A stretch of DNA of 64,000 bases from Flavobacterium sp. IMCC34852 (GCF_030643905.1 NZ_CP121446.1:2542001-2606000), one strand, 5' to 3'; shown: positions 29,744 through 39,107, counted from the stretch's first letter. The notes: generated from the sequence alone by a model not told the origin. Program-made: numbers and translations.

Positions 29744-31108
29744 ATGTCCGTTTCATTAGTCCAAAAATATAACGTTCCCGGTCCGAGATACACCAGTTAT
29801 CCGACAGTTCCTTATTGGGATGAAGCCTCTTTTTCCCCGAATCGATGGAAAGAAACGTTTATTCAAAGTTTTACTGAAAGTAATACGACTGAAGGCATTA
29901 GTTTGTATATCCATTTGCCTTTTTGTGAAAGCTTATGCACTTTTTGTGGTTGTCATAAAAGAATTACCAAGCGACACGAAGTAGAAAATCCCTATATAGC
30001 AGCCGTTCTGAAAGAATGGCAACTTTACTGCGATTTGTTTCCGGCCAAACCCATCATCAAAGAAATTCATTTGGGCGGCGGTACACCTACTTTTTTTTCT
30101 CCGGAACATTTAGAACAATTAATCAACGGCATTCTCAGCAAAGCTGAAAAAGCATCGGAATTCGAATTTAGTTTTGAAGGTCATCCTAACAATACCACAC
30201 GCATTCATCTGCAAACACTATATGATTTAGGTTTTCGAAGAGTGAGTTTTGGCGTACAGGATTACAGCGAAAAAGTACAAACCGCTATACACAGACACCA
30301 ACCGTTTCACAATGTGGCCAAAGTGACTTTTTGGGCCAAAGAAATTGGCTATACTTCCATCTCACATGATTTGGTTTTTGGATTGCCTTTTCAAACACTG
30401 GATAACGTAATTGACACCATTGAAAAAACCAATTCGCTTTCTCCTGACCGACTGGCGTTTTACAGTTATGCGCACGTACCTTGGATTAAAGGCAACGGAC
30501 AACGCGGCTTTAAAGACGAAGATGTTCCGAAAGATGAGGAGAAACGCAAGCTGTATGAAGTGGGGAAAGCCTTGCTGTCACACAAAGGCTACCACGAAAT
30601 AGGAATGGATCACTTTGCTTTAGAAGACGATGCCATGTACCAGGCTTTCAAAGCCGGAAAATTGCACCGCAATTTTATGGGTTATACCGCATCTAAAACC
30701 CAACTGATGATTGGCTTAGGTGTTTCTTCTATCAGTGACAGTTGGTATGCTTTTGCTCAAAATGAAAAAGAGCTCGAAACTTATTATGCCCGTTTGTCCC
30801 AAAACGAATTGCCGGTATATCGCGGTCATGTTTTGACTGAAGAAGATTTGATTATTCGCCGACATATTTTAAACTTGATGTGCCAATTCAGCACTTCTTG
30901 GCAAAGCGATGATTTGTACTTTGACGATTTACCCGAAGTATTGTCCCAACTCCACGAAATGGAGCTCGACGGTTTGCTGCAAATTAAACCCAACAGTTTG
31001 GTGGTAACCGAAAAAGGCAAAGCTTTTGTGCGCAATATCTGTATGGCATTTGACCTCAGACTAAAACGCAAAACACCACAGACACAATTGTTTTCGATGA
31101 CGGTTTAA
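29744..31108 (+). CDS. hemN: Oxygen-independent coproporphyrinogen III oxidase (radical SAM)
   Basis: 454 residues, normal length for HemN. The radical SAM cluster motif C61-x3-C65-x2-C68 with the extra C70 (CESLCTFCGC) is typical of true HemN rather than HemW. The N-terminal VPGPRYTSYPTVPYW is the HemN signature, and GGGTPT and GVQDYSEKVQTAIHR follow. It converts coproporphyrinogen III to protoporphyrinogen IX without oxygen in the cytosol, supplying haem under low oxygen. The upstream palindrome shared with the cbb3 genes suggests coregulation with the terminal oxidase 5 kb away. Confidence 0.95.
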   Translation: MSVSLVQKYNVPGPRYTSYPTVPYWDEASFSPNRWKETFIQSFTESNTTEGISLYIHLPFCESLCTFCGCHKRITKRHEVENPYIAAVLKEWQLYCDLFPAKPIIKEIHLGGGTPTFFSPEHLEQLINGILSKAEKASEFEFSFEGHPNNTTRIHLQTLYDLGFRRVSFGVQDYSEKVQTAIHRHQPFHNVAKVTFWAKEIGYTSISHDLVFGLPFQTLDNVIDTIEKTNSLSPDRLAFYSYAHVPWIKGNGQRGFKDEDVPKDEEKRKLYEVGKALLSHKGYHEIGMDHFALEDDAMYQAFKAGKLHRNFMGYTASKTQLMIGLGVSSISDSWYAFAQNEKELETYYARLSQNELPVYRGHVLTEEDLIIRRHILNLMCQFSTSWQSDDLYFDDLPEVLSQLHEMELDGLLQIKPNSLVVTEKGKAFVRNICMAFDLRLKRKTPQTQLFSMTV

Positions 31109-31210
31109 AAGGTTGTCTGCTTTTCCCTTTTCCCTTATCCCTTTTCCCTCAGCAACATAATCTGCTTAACGAATTTTTAGTATTTTAGCTATGGTTAAAA
31201 TTCTCTCCAC

Positions 31211-31678
31211 ATGAAACCATCAGAAATAGCCAATAGATTCAGAGAAGTTATTTTAAACGGAACTTGGGTGGCCAACACTAATTTTAAAGCGCAATTAGAC
31301 AATACCGATTGGCAAATGGTCACCACTAAGTTGGATACTTTGAATACCATAGCGGATTTGGCCCAACATATTCATTATTATATTCAAGGATTGAATGAAG
31401 TCTTTCGAGGGGGAACACTCGACATCAAAGACCGCTACAGTTTTGACTTTCCTCCTATTACTTCACAAGAAGATTGGGATACTTTTTTGATTCGATTTTG
31501 GAAAGATGCCGAAGCATTTGCTGTTTTGGTAGAACAAATGTCTGAAGACAAATTAAAAAGTGCCTTTGTTGAAGAAAAATACGGAAGTTATGAGCGTAAT
31601 ATTGAGGCCATGATTGAGCATAGTTATTATCATTTGGGGCAAATTACACTGCTCAAAAAAAGGTTGACTGCCCAATAG
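31211..31678 (+). CDS. DinB-like four-helix metalloprotein (DUF1572 type)
   Basis: 155 residues. Histidines in LAQHIHYY (near 54-56) and EHSYYHLGQI (near 137-141) sit where DinB/YfiT proteins place their metal ligands, in a helical bundle. Members are thiol-dependent transferases or of unknown role. The gap before it contains a pyrimidine tract with repeated TTTTCCC (31120-31150). It stands alone between hemN and the TauE gene. Confidence 0.75.
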   Translation: MKPSEIANRFREVILNGTWVANTNFKAQLDNTDWQMVTTKLDTLNTIADLAQHIHYYIQGLNEVFRGGTLDIKDRYSFDFPPITSQEDWDTFLIRFWKDAEAFAVLVEQMSEDKLKSAFVEEKYGSYERNIEAMIEHSYYHLGQITLLKKRLTAQ

Positions 31679-31779
31679 GCGAAATGACAACTGACAAATT
31701 GCCTGTATTGCTATAACTATCATTAAGAAGAAAAACAGTAAGCTTTTTTATGTATCTTTAAATACTAAATCAACGCCAT

Positions 31780-32511
31780 TTGGACTATCTTATTTACTTT
31801 ATTCTCTTGGCCTTATTGGCGGAAATCTTGGGCACTGTGGGTGGCTTTGGTTCCTCGTTATTTTTTGTACCGATAGCCAGTTACTTTCTCGATTTTCATT
31901 CGGTGTTGGGTGTTACAGCTATGTTTCATGTATTGAGTAATCTTACCAAAATCGGTTTTTTTAGGCAAGGTGTTGATAAGAAGTTGCTGGTCAGTTTGGG
32001 AATTCCGGCCGTAGTTTTTGTAGTATTGGGTGCTTATTTGAGTCGGTTTATTGATGCTAAATGGCTCGAAATGGGATTAGCTGTTTTTCTTATAGGGTTG
32101 AGTCTTTTCTTTTTGATTTTTAAAACTGTGGTGATTAAGCCTACCACTTTCAATAGTGTAAGCGGTGGTATAGCTTCGGGTTTCATTGCCGGATTAATTG
32201 GTACCGGTGGCGCTATTCGAGGGATGACATTAGCGGCTTTTAATTTGAAAATGCAGGTTTTTATTGCCACCTCAGCTGTAATTGATTTGGCCATTGACGG
32301 GAGTCGGACCGTGGTTTACGGACTCAATGGTTTTATTCATAAAGATGATTTGTACCTGATTCCGATATTGTTTGTGGTGAGTATCATTGGCACCTATATC
32401 GGAAAAAAAATACTGGAAAAAATATCAGAAGCACAGTTCAAAAAAATCGTCTTAATTTTGATACTCATTACCGGTTTAATTACCGCTTTCAGTACCATCC
32501 AAAAGCTATAA
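31780..32511 (+). CDS. TauE/SafE-family permease
   Basis: 243 residues with about eight hydrophobic segments. The first half has GTVGGFGSSLFFVPIASYFLDFHSVLG and the second GFIAGLIGTGGAIRG, the paired glycine-rich motifs of TauE/SafE permeases that move sulfite, sulfonates or other organic anions. The likely start is TTG at 31780, since no in-frame ATG gives a full first helix. Substrate is uncertain. Confidence 0.82.
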   Translation: MDYLIYFILLALLAEILGTVGGFGSSLFFVPIASYFLDFHSVLGVTAMFHVLSNLTKIGFFRQGVDKKLLVSLGIPAVVFVVLGAYLSRFIDAKWLEMGLAVFLIGLSLFFLIFKTVVIKPTTFNSVSGGIASGFIAGLIGTGGAIRGMTLAAFNLKMQVFIATSAVIDLAIDGSRTVVYGLNGFIHKDDLYLIPILFVVSIIGTYIGKKILEKISEAQFKKIVLILILITGLITAFSTIQKL

Positions 32512-32534
32512 AAAAACCACGTCTTTCGACGCGG
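32511..32534 (-). terminator. Rho-independent terminator for the YdcH-like gene
   Basis: On the minus strand, CCGCGTC-GAAA-GACGTGG forms a stem with a GNRA-type loop followed by seven T. It lies between the TauE gene and the minus-strand YdcH-like gene. Confidence 0.75.
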
Positions 32535-32557
32535 TAACTTACTCAACAAACCTGCAT

Positions 32558-32788
32558 TTATTTATTCAAATGTGTATAGATTTCATCTTTGAGAAATAAC
32601 AATTTGGCTTTTAATTCATGTACAAAATTATCATTCGCAATCTCTGAACCCATATTGATTCGGTGAATTTGATGTTCTATTTCGTGGTATTCATCAAACA
32701 GGTTTCTGAAATGAGCATCTGAGATTTTAAGTTCGTGAATTCTTTCTTTATGTTCCGGGAATTCGTGTAGTAAATCGTGTTTTTCCAT
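32558..32788 (-). CDS. YdcH/DUF465-family small protein
   Basis: 76 residues, predicted helical hairpin. MEKHDLLHEFPEHKERIHEL followed by FHELxxEYHEIEHQIHRI-like and LKAKLLFLKDEIYTHL segments is typical of YdcH/DUF465 proteins. The family's function is unknown to me. It lies downstream of the cco cluster on the same strand but after a 54-bp gap, so it may be the last gene or separate. Confidence 0.8.
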   Translation of the reverse strand: MEKHDLLHEFPEHKERIHELKISDAHFRNLFDEYHEIEHQIHRINMGSEIANDNFVHELKAKLLFLKDEIYTHLNK

Positions 32789-32842
32789 GAGTAATTGGTT
32801 TAAGTATTTGTATTTTTTAAAGTGGTTTAAAAAGTTAGTTGG

Positions 32843-33544
32843 CTAATGGCAATTGGCTTCAGCCTGAACAAACAAGTTCATGTTACTTGGTGACACATAA
32901 GCAATGTCTAAACCCATGCCTCTGAGAACAAATAACAGCCCGATGATAACGGTTATTAAAGGTACCATTTTTTGCAGTTTATTTCTGAAAGGCATCGATA
33001 AAATGCTACTTACATAAACCACCGCACTCATTAGGGGAATGGTTCCTAAACCGTAAAGCAACATATAAGTTACGCCCAAAGTAACATTTTGCATGGCAAT
33101 AGCACCAAAGAGTGCAGCATATACCAATCCGCAGGGTAAAAAACCATTAAACACGCCTATAGTAAAAAAAGCATCAGCTGTTTTGCGTTTGAATTGGTTT
33201 CCTAAACTGCTTTTTACTTTTGAAATTAAGCGATAAATCGGTTTTGAAAAGTTGTACTTAATTAAGACTCTTTCCGGAATTATCCCTATCAAAATCATTA
33301 AAATCCCCAAAACAATTGAAAATCGCTGCTGCATACCGGCGAGATACAACCCTTTGCCCAGCAATCCGAACAGCAAACCCAAAGTCGCGTAGGAAGTCAA
33401 TCTTCCGGCGTGGTATAATAGAATTTGCAATGCTTTTTTGGTTGGATTATTTCGATCAACCGGCAACATCATCGCTATCGGTCCGCACATGCCGATGCAG
33501 TGCAAACTTGATACTAAGCCGAAGATGAGCGCGGTGTAAAGCAT
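32843..33544 (-). CDS. cbb3-cluster TauE/DsbD-like membrane protein, probable copper handling
   Basis: 233 residues with six or more membrane helices. The N-terminal SSLHCIGMCGPIAMM motif, with Cys and Met able to bind metal, and GVFNGFLPCGLVYAAL in the second half identify the DsbD-like TauE/SafE subgroup found at the end of cco clusters, often linked to copper supply for cbb3 oxidase. It is the last gene of the minus-strand cluster after ccoH, separated by a 53-bp gap with tandem repeats. Confidence 0.82.
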   Translation of the reverse strand: MLYTALIFGLVSSLHCIGMCGPIAMMLPVDRNNPTKKALQILLYHAGRLTSYATLGLLFGLLGKGLYLAGMQQRFSIVLGILMILIGIIPERVLIKYNFSKPIYRLISKVKSSLGNQFKRKTADAFFTIGVFNGFLPCGLVYAALFGAIAMQNVTLGVTYMLLYGLGTIPLMSAVVYVSSILSMPFRNKLQKMVPLITVIIGLLFVLRGMGLDIAYVSPSNMNLFVQAEANCH

Positions 33545-33546
33545 TT

Positions 33547-33599
33547 TTAGATTGTTAGACTTCTTAGATTGTTAGACTTCTTAGATTCTTAGATCTTTT
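33547..33599. repeat. Short tandem repeat between ccoH and the TauE-like gene
   Basis: An imperfect 17-18-bp unit (TTAGATTGTTAGACTTC) occurs about 2.5 times, with a final TTAGATTCTTAGATC variant. It could cause slippage or form weak pairing; no gene is present. Confidence 0.7.
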
Positions 33600-34044
33600 A
33601 GAAATAAATTTCTTCTTTGTTCAAATAGGTTTTACCTTCGTATTCCCAAGCCACAGTAATACCCCAAAGACCGCCAACCAGATTGTTTTTAGGTATGAGC
33701 AAATCGGAAGCTGATAATGAAATAGGGATTTCAAAATCCAGCTTTTGGTTGGACGGTCTATACAGGGATACTTTTCCTTTTATCTTTGAGTAATCGAATT
33801 CTTTTGGGAAATTCACCACTACTCCATTAACTGTTTTGGTAATGGCAACTTTCTCGACAAGATTATTAGCATTTTGGATGCTTTCAATGTTGCCTTGAAC
33901 CAGTTTTTCTTTTTTGTAATATTGCTCGGTAACCATTTCGTTATCGTATTGACTATCAGATTGTACTTTGAACACAAAGTATAAAATGAAGCTCATGAAC
34001 AGCGCAATCGCTATAACAATTCCTTTTCCCCAATTCATTTTCAT
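33598..34044 (-). CDS. ccoH: FixH/CcoH-family cbb3 oxidase assembly protein
   Basis: 148 residues. One N-terminal membrane helix (about 5-26, GIVIAIALFMSFILYFVFKV) precedes a periplasmic beta domain with the VTEQYYKKE-like segment common to FixH proteins. CcoH is needed for assembly and stability of cbb3 oxidase. It follows ccoG by 12 bp on the same strand. Confidence 0.86.
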   Translation of the reverse strand: MKMNWGKGIVIAIALFMSFILYFVFKVQSDSQYDNEMVTEQYYKKEKLVQGNIESIQNANNLVEKVAITKTVNGVVVNFPKEFDYSKIKGKVSLYRPSNQKLDFEIPISLSASDLLIPKNNLVGGLWGITVAWEYEGKTYLNKEEIYF

Positions 34045-34056
34045 AATTCCTGTCTT

Positions 34057-35478
34057 TTAGTTGAAACTTCTCGGACCAACAAAATTGGTGGTTGCTGTTT
34101 CTATTAATTTATTATTGTTGTAGACTTCAATTTTAAGTTCTACTTTCTCATCTTTTAATTCGCTTTCCAAGATTTTGACGAAGAAAGTTCCTTTGCTAAT
34201 GCCTTGTTTCTGTACTTTGGCAAACGGACTGCCTACAAGTTTAATTTCACCCTTAGGTTCAATTAATTTGAAAGTAACGTGTTCAAATTCTTTCTCAGTT
34301 TTATTGATGATATCATAATTGTAAATGTTGCTTATTTTATCCCCATCACGTTGAAACAGTTGTCCCGGCGTGTGTAAGACAGTCGCTTCTACATCATTTC
34401 TAAGGAATAACATTCCGATAAAAACACCAATCAAAATCGCTAAAACTGCTATATAACCTTTCATTCTGTTGGTTAACTTGAACGGTTCTTTCTTTACGAT
34501 TTCGTCTTCACTGGCATATCGAATCAAACCTTTCGGCAAACCGACTTTCTCCATAATCGAATCGCATTCATCGATACATGCCGTACAATTGATGCACTCT
34601 AATTGTGTTCCGTTTCTAATGTCGATTCCGGTTGGGCAAACATGCACGCAGACTTTACAATCGATACAATCTCCTTTACCTAAAGCTTTTCGGTCTTCGT
34701 TTTTATTGAATTTGGCTCTACCGGTTTCGCCTTCGCCACGAACATGGTCATAGGCGACATTGATAGTTTTGTTATCCAATAAAACGCCTTGCATTCTACC
34801 GTAAGGACAAGCGATGATACAAACTTGCTCTCTGAACCAGGCATAAATGAAGTAAAAAACGGCGGTAAAAATTAACAAGGCTACTAATGTGCTGGTATTT
34901 TGAGCCGGACCTTCTTTAATGAATTGTATCAGTTCATCACTTCCGATTAAATAAGACAAGAAAACATTGGCAATGATAAATGAGATGATGAAAAACACCA
35001 TCCATTTGGTTACACGCTTTCTTATTTTTTCGGCATCCCAAGCTTGTTTTGCTAATCGCATTTGCTGAGCTCTGTCACCATCAATCCAAAACTCTATTCG
35101 ACGGAAAACCATTTCCATAAAAATAGTTTGCGGACAAAACCAACCACAGAAAATACGTCCGAATGCCACGGTAAACAACGCCAATCCCACTACTCCAATA
35201 ATCATAGAGATAACGAAAAGGTGAAAATCTTGAGGCCAGAACGGAAAGCTGAAAATATTGAATCTTCTGTCGACTACATTAAAAAGTAAGAACTGATTGC
35301 CATTGATTTTAACAAACGGCGCTGATAACAAAAAGGCCAACAGAAAATAGCTGAGTATTTTTCGCTTATCAAAAAAAGGACCCGAAGGTTTTTTAGGATA
35401 AATGAATGCTCTTTTCCCTTTCTCATCAATAGTAGCGATACTATCTCTAAAACTTTCATCAGGATTGTGTGTTGCCAT
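34057..35478 (-). CDS. ccoG: CcoG/FixG iron-sulfur protein for cbb3 copper-centre maturation
   Basis: 473 residues. Five membrane helices are interspersed with cysteine motifs: CGWFCPQT, CIIACPYGRMQ, and a two-cluster ferredoxin segment (CIDCKVCVHVCP, CINCTACIDECD). A C-terminal Ig-like domain follows (about 370-473). CcoG reduces Cu(II) to Cu(I) in cbb3 assembly in studied proteobacteria. The position between ccoP and ccoH is classical. Confidence 0.94.
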   Translation of the reverse strand: MATHNPDESFRDSIATIDEKGKRAFIYPKKPSGPFFDKRKILSYFLLAFLLSAPFVKINGNQFLLFNVVDRRFNIFSFPFWPQDFHLFVISMIIGVVGLALFTVAFGRIFCGWFCPQTIFMEMVFRRIEFWIDGDRAQQMRLAKQAWDAEKIRKRVTKWMVFFIISFIIANVFLSYLIGSDELIQFIKEGPAQNTSTLVALLIFTAVFYFIYAWFREQVCIIACPYGRMQGVLLDNKTINVAYDHVRGEGETGRAKFNKNEDRKALGKGDCIDCKVCVHVCPTGIDIRNGTQLECINCTACIDECDSIMEKVGLPKGLIRYASEDEIVKKEPFKLTNRMKGYIAVLAILIGVFIGMLFLRNDVEATVLHTPGQLFQRDGDKISNIYNYDIINKTEKEFEHVTFKLIEPKGEIKLVGSPFAKVQKQGISKGTFFVKILESELKDEKVELKIEVYNNNKLIETATTNFVGPRSFN

Positions 35479-35553
35479 TTTGTTTTTGAATTAATGATTT
35501 AATTCGGTTTGTTTTGAAAGGTTTTGAACAAGGTCCAAAACCTTTCCTTATTT

Positions 35554-36492
35554 TTATTTTACAGCTACTTTAGTGCTATCGGTTACTGTAGCAGCATCAG
35601 TACTCGGAGCTGCTTCTTCCACCCATTTTTCTCCTTCTGCTGCTTTAGCTCCGGCAGGTTTTGTGCCTTGTAAACTTAACACATAACTGGCTACTTTTTG
35701 TACTTCTTTAGTACCTAATGTTTTGGCCCAACCTACCATCGTTGGGTTGTTTTTACTTCCTTCGGCAATCAACTTAAAGACGTTTTTGATGCCACCACCG
35801 TTAATCCAATGGTCATCGGTTAAATTTGGTCCCACTATTCCACCACCATCAGCTTTGTGACAAGCGGCGCAGGCATTGGTGTAAATTTCTTTTCCCTTGG
35901 CCAAACTTTCGGCATCGGTTAACAATGTTACCTTATCAAAAGTAATTTCTTCTTTAGGCGAATTCAATTTGTTTTTTTCGATTTCAATATTGGCGGCTGC
36001 CACTTCCTGATCGTATTCTTGGGCTTGGGTATACTCATCCATAACATGGAATCTGACCAAATAAATCACCCCGAAAATAATCGTAGCATAGAACAAATTC
36101 ACCCACCAAGGTGGCAAGACATTGTCTAATTCTTTGATCCCGTCGTAATCGTGGTCTAACATCACATCCGCTTCTTGCTCTATAGATTTGGAACGGGTCA
36201 TTTTCTTCATCAGGTTCTGAACCCATTTACTATCTGCAAAAGAAACAGATTGCGCTTCTTCTAATTGTTTACGTTGCTCATCGGTCAACATGTGGTAAGT
36301 CACTCTGTCAACTGCGCTAACCACAATTTCTATGGCTACCAACAAGAATAAGAAGACTACTAAAAACAAGGCTACCATAGGAAACTTGATAAAAGCCGGA
36401 CGGTCGCCTGAGTCTATAAAATATTCCAAGGCGCCAAAAACAAAGGCGAAAATCAACGGAACTCTTACGTATGATGGAAATAATTTTTTCAT
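35554..36492 (-). CDS. ccoP: cbb3 oxidase subunit CcoP, mono-haem form
   Basis: 312 residues. Two N-terminal membrane segments, then the CcoP signature LDHDYDGIKELDNVLPPWW and a third helix. Only one c-haem motif, CAACH (near residue 207), is present, whereas proteobacterial CcoP has two; the haem methionine may lie in NPTMVGWAK. The C-terminal ~40 residues are alanine-rich and low complexity. CcoP passes electrons to CcoO/CcoN in the membrane. Confidence 0.93.
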   Translation of the reverse strand: MKKLFPSYVRVPLIFAFVFGALEYFIDSGDRPAFIKFPMVALFLVVFLFLLVAIEIVVSAVDRVTYHMLTDEQRKQLEEAQSVSFADSKWVQNLMKKMTRSKSIEQEADVMLDHDYDGIKELDNVLPPWWVNLFYATIIFGVIYLVRFHVMDEYTQAQEYDQEVAAANIEIEKNKLNSPKEEITFDKVTLLTDAESLAKGKEIYTNACAACHKADGGGIVGPNLTDDHWINGGGIKNVFKLIAEGSKNNPTMVGWAKTLGTKEVQKVASYVLSLQGTKPAGAKAAEGEKWVEEAAPSTDAATVTDSTKVAVK

Positions 36493-36516
36493 TTTTATAC
36501 TTTTTATGTTGCGTTA

Positions 36517-36684
36517 TTAGTCTTCTAACGGAAGGCTGCTTACTCTTTTGATGGTTTCTTTGCTGTAGGTCATGGCCCAAACGGTGAACAAGACAAAAGC
36601 CGTAAAGAAAATCGTTAGTGAAATGATAGGGTAAATTTCTACCCCTGTAATCGTCTCTAAATTGTGTTTGACATATTTTAACAT
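36517..36684 (-). CDS. ccoQ: cbb3 oxidase small subunit CcoQ
   Basis: 55 residues read directly from the minus strand (start ATG 36684-36682, stop TAA at 36517-36519). MLKYVKHNLETITGVEIYPI leads into a membrane helix (ISLTIFFTAFVLFTVWAMTY) and a short basic/acidic tail ending LPLED. One membrane segment, size and position between ccoNO and ccoP match CcoQ, which stabilises the complex. It starts five bases after the ccoNO stop. Confidence 0.88.
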   Translation of the reverse strand: MLKYVKHNLETITGVEIYPIISLTIFFTAFVLFTVWAMTYSKETIKRVSSLPLED

Positions 36685-36689
36685 GGCAC

Positions 36690-38861
36690 TTATTTTTTAG
36701 ATTTAACTTGGGTATCAGTACCTAATCTTTGCAGATAAGCAATCAAGGCTACAATTTCTCTGTCTTTTAACGGAACAGTTGCGTTTCCGAAAGCTTTTTT
36801 GATATCGGCATTCGCCAATAACCTGGCTTCAATCTTAGCCGCTTGCTCGTCAGAAATTTTAACCGCATTGGCCACTTCTTCTTTTGAATAAGGAACACCT
36901 AAAGTGACCATCGCTTCCATTTTGGCTTGTAAAGTTGAATTGTCTAATTCATTTTTAATCAACCATTGGTATCTTGGCATGATAGAACCCGGAGAAATAC
37001 TTTGCGGATCATACATGTGATTGAAATGCCAAACGTCATCTCTACCGCCATTGAACGGTTTGCCCGGAACACCTTCTCTTGCTAAATCCGGACCGGTACG
37101 TTTAGAACCCCAAAGGAATGGATGGTCATACACATTTTCGCCCGATTTAGAATACTCACCATAACGTTCCACTTCTGAACGGAAAGGACGAATCATTTGA
37201 GAGTGACAGCTTACACAACCTTCTCTGATGTACAAATCTCTACCTTGTAATTCAAGCGGAGTATAAGGTTTTACCGCAGCGATAGTAGGAATATTAGATT
37301 TCACTAAAATCGTTGGTAAAATTTGAATTAAACCACCAATTAAAATAGCAATGGTAGTGTAAACCATGAATCTAACCGGTTTTCTTTCCAACCAAGCATG
37401 CCATTTCTCCCCTTTCAAACGGTTTGGACTAATGACTGCCAAAGCAGGCGCTTCAGCAGGTTCGTCTTGAATAGCAGAACCTTGTTTTACGGTTTTTATG
37501 ATGTTGTAAACCAAAACAATCACCCCAACCAAATACAAAGTACCACCGATGGCGCGCATCCAGTACATTGGCATAATTTGGGTTACAGTTTCTAAGAAGT
37601 TACCGTATTGTAAAGTGCCGTCCGGTTTGAATTGTTTCCACATAGAAGCCTGAGTAAATCCGGCTACGTACATTGGTAATGCATATAGAATAATCCCTAA
37701 AGTACCAATCCAGAAGTGGAAGTTGGCTAATTTTTCAGAATACAATTTTGATTTCGTCATTCTTGGGATTAACCAATAAATCATACCAAAGGATAAGAAT
37801 CCGTTCCAAGCTAAAGCACCAACGTGTACGTGGGCAATGATCCAATCGGTAAAGTGGGCAATGGCATTTACGTTTTTCAAGGATAACATTGGTCCTTCAA
37901 AAGTGGCCATACCATAACCGGTAATGGCTACTACGAAGAATTTCAAAACGGAATCCGTTCTTACTTTGTCCCAAACACCACGTAGGGTCAATAATCCGTT
38001 GATCATACCACCCCAAGACGGTGCTATTAACATTACGGAGAACACTACCCCCAGATTTTGTGCCCAATCCGGTAAAGAAGAGTACAACAAGTGGTGAGGT
38101 CCGGCCCAGATATAGATAAAAATTAAAGACCAAAAGTGAATGATAGAAAGTCGGTATGAATAAACAGGACGATTAGCTGCTTTTGGCACAAAATAATACA
38201 TCATTCCTAAAAACGGTGTGGTTAAAAAGAATGCTACCGCGTTGTGTCCGTACCACCATTGCACCAAGGCATCTTGTACTCCGGCATACACCGAGTAAGA
38301 TTTCATGGCAGAAACCGGTAATTCAAAACTGTTAAATATGTGAAGTACTGCAACAGTAACAAAGGTCGCGATGTAGAACCAAATCGCTACATAAATATGA
38401 CGTTCTCTTCTTTTGATAATCGTACCAATCATATTGATACCGAATACTACCCAAATCAAAGCGATAGCGATATCAATCGGCCATTCTAATTCGGCGTATT
38501 CTTTTGAAGTGGTGTAACCCAACGGTAAAGTAATGGCCGCTGCTACTATGATTAATTGCCATCCCCAAAAGTGCAGTTTGCTTAATAAGTCGCTAAACAT
38601 TCTGGCTTTAAGCAAACGTTGCATTGAGTAATATACTCCTGCGAACATGGCGTTACCCACAAATGCGAAAATCACCGCATTGGTGTGTAAAGGTCTGAGA
38701 CGTCCAAAACTCAGGAACGGAATTCCACTGGTGACATTGGGAAATAAAAACATAAATGCTAATATTAGCCCAACCAACATCCCTACAATACCAAAAACGA
38801 TACTGGCATAAATGAAGTTCCTTACAATTTTGTTGTCATACTGAAATTGTTGCATTTCCAT
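36690..38861 (-). CDS. ccoN: Fused CcoN-CcoO subunit of cbb3 cytochrome oxidase
   Basis: 723 residues. The first ~470 form the 12-helix catalytic CcoN, with histidine motifs including RPLHTNAVIFAF, WYGHNAVAFFLT, AGPHHLLYSSLPDWAQ and HVHVGALAWNG. After a linker and one more helix comes the CcoO part with a c-haem site CVSCH (near 549) and the ERYGEYS and PGSIMPRY motifs. N and O are separate in proteobacteria, while fusion is common in Bacteroidota. It reduces oxygen with high affinity in the inner membrane. Two bases separate it from ccoS. Confidence 0.95.
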   Translation of the reverse strand: MEMQQFQYDNKIVRNFIYASIVFGIVGMLVGLILAFMFLFPNVTSGIPFLSFGRLRPLHTNAVIFAFVGNAMFAGVYYSMQRLLKARMFSDLLSKLHFWGWQLIIVAAAITLPLGYTTSKEYAELEWPIDIAIALIWVVFGINMIGTIIKRRERHIYVAIWFYIATFVTVAVLHIFNSFELPVSAMKSYSVYAGVQDALVQWWYGHNAVAFFLTTPFLGMMYYFVPKAANRPVYSYRLSIIHFWSLIFIYIWAGPHHLLYSSLPDWAQNLGVVFSVMLIAPSWGGMINGLLTLRGVWDKVRTDSVLKFFVVAITGYGMATFEGPMLSLKNVNAIAHFTDWIIAHVHVGALAWNGFLSFGMIYWLIPRMTKSKLYSEKLANFHFWIGTLGIILYALPMYVAGFTQASMWKQFKPDGTLQYGNFLETVTQIMPMYWMRAIGGTLYLVGVIVLVYNIIKTVKQGSAIQDEPAEAPALAVISPNRLKGEKWHAWLERKPVRFMVYTTIAILIGGLIQILPTILVKSNIPTIAAVKPYTPLELQGRDLYIREGCVSCHSQMIRPFRSEVERYGEYSKSGENVYDHPFLWGSKRTGPDLAREGVPGKPFNGGRDDVWHFNHMYDPQSISPGSIMPRYQWLIKNELDNSTLQAKMEAMVTLGVPYSKEEVANAVKISDEQAAKIEARLLANADIKKAFGNATVPLKDREIVALIAYLQRLGTDTQVKSKK

Positions 38862-38863
38862 AA

Positions 38864-39058
38864 TTATAATTGTTTTTCTTCGGTTATATTAATTTGATTT
38901 TTGTTAGTTTCTTTTACGAGCTCGTCGTCAAAAAGCATTCTGACGGATGGCGTATAGTCGTCGTCATATTGTCCGCCTCTTACTGCTTTAATGAAAGCAT
39001 AGAGAAAGAATACTGCGACTACAATACTTATCGAGATTAACATATAAATGACACTCAT
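38864..39058 (-). CDS. ccoS: CcoS-type cbb3 oxidase assembly protein
   Basis: 64 residues. One N-terminal membrane helix (MSVIYMLISISIVVAVFFLYAFI), then a GGQYDDDYTPSVRMLFDD segment typical of CcoS. CcoS is required for cofactor insertion into cbb3 oxidase. It is the first gene of the minus-strand cco operon and is preceded by the Fnr-like palindrome and a -7 box. Confidence 0.9.
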   Translation of the reverse strand: MSVIYMLISISIVVAVFFLYAFIKAVRGGQYDDDYTPSVRMLFDDELVKETNKNQINITEEKQL

Positions 39059-39077
39059 ACCTCTAATTTGTGTTAGA

Positions 39078-39085
39078 CAAAATTA
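39078..39085 (-). promoter_or_regulatory. ccoS operon -7 element
   Basis: Minus strand TAATTTTG matches TAnnTTTG. Its centre is 33 bp from the centre of the upstream palindrome, the same spacing as at hemN. It lies 19 bp upstream of the ccoS ATG. Confidence 0.65.
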
Positions 39086-39107
39086 CTTCTGCGATTATTC
39101 TTAAAAC

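Noticed and set aside
34469..34753. Plus-strand 94-residue open frame inside ccoG
   Set aside because: Antisense shadow of the well-conserved ccoG ferredoxin region.
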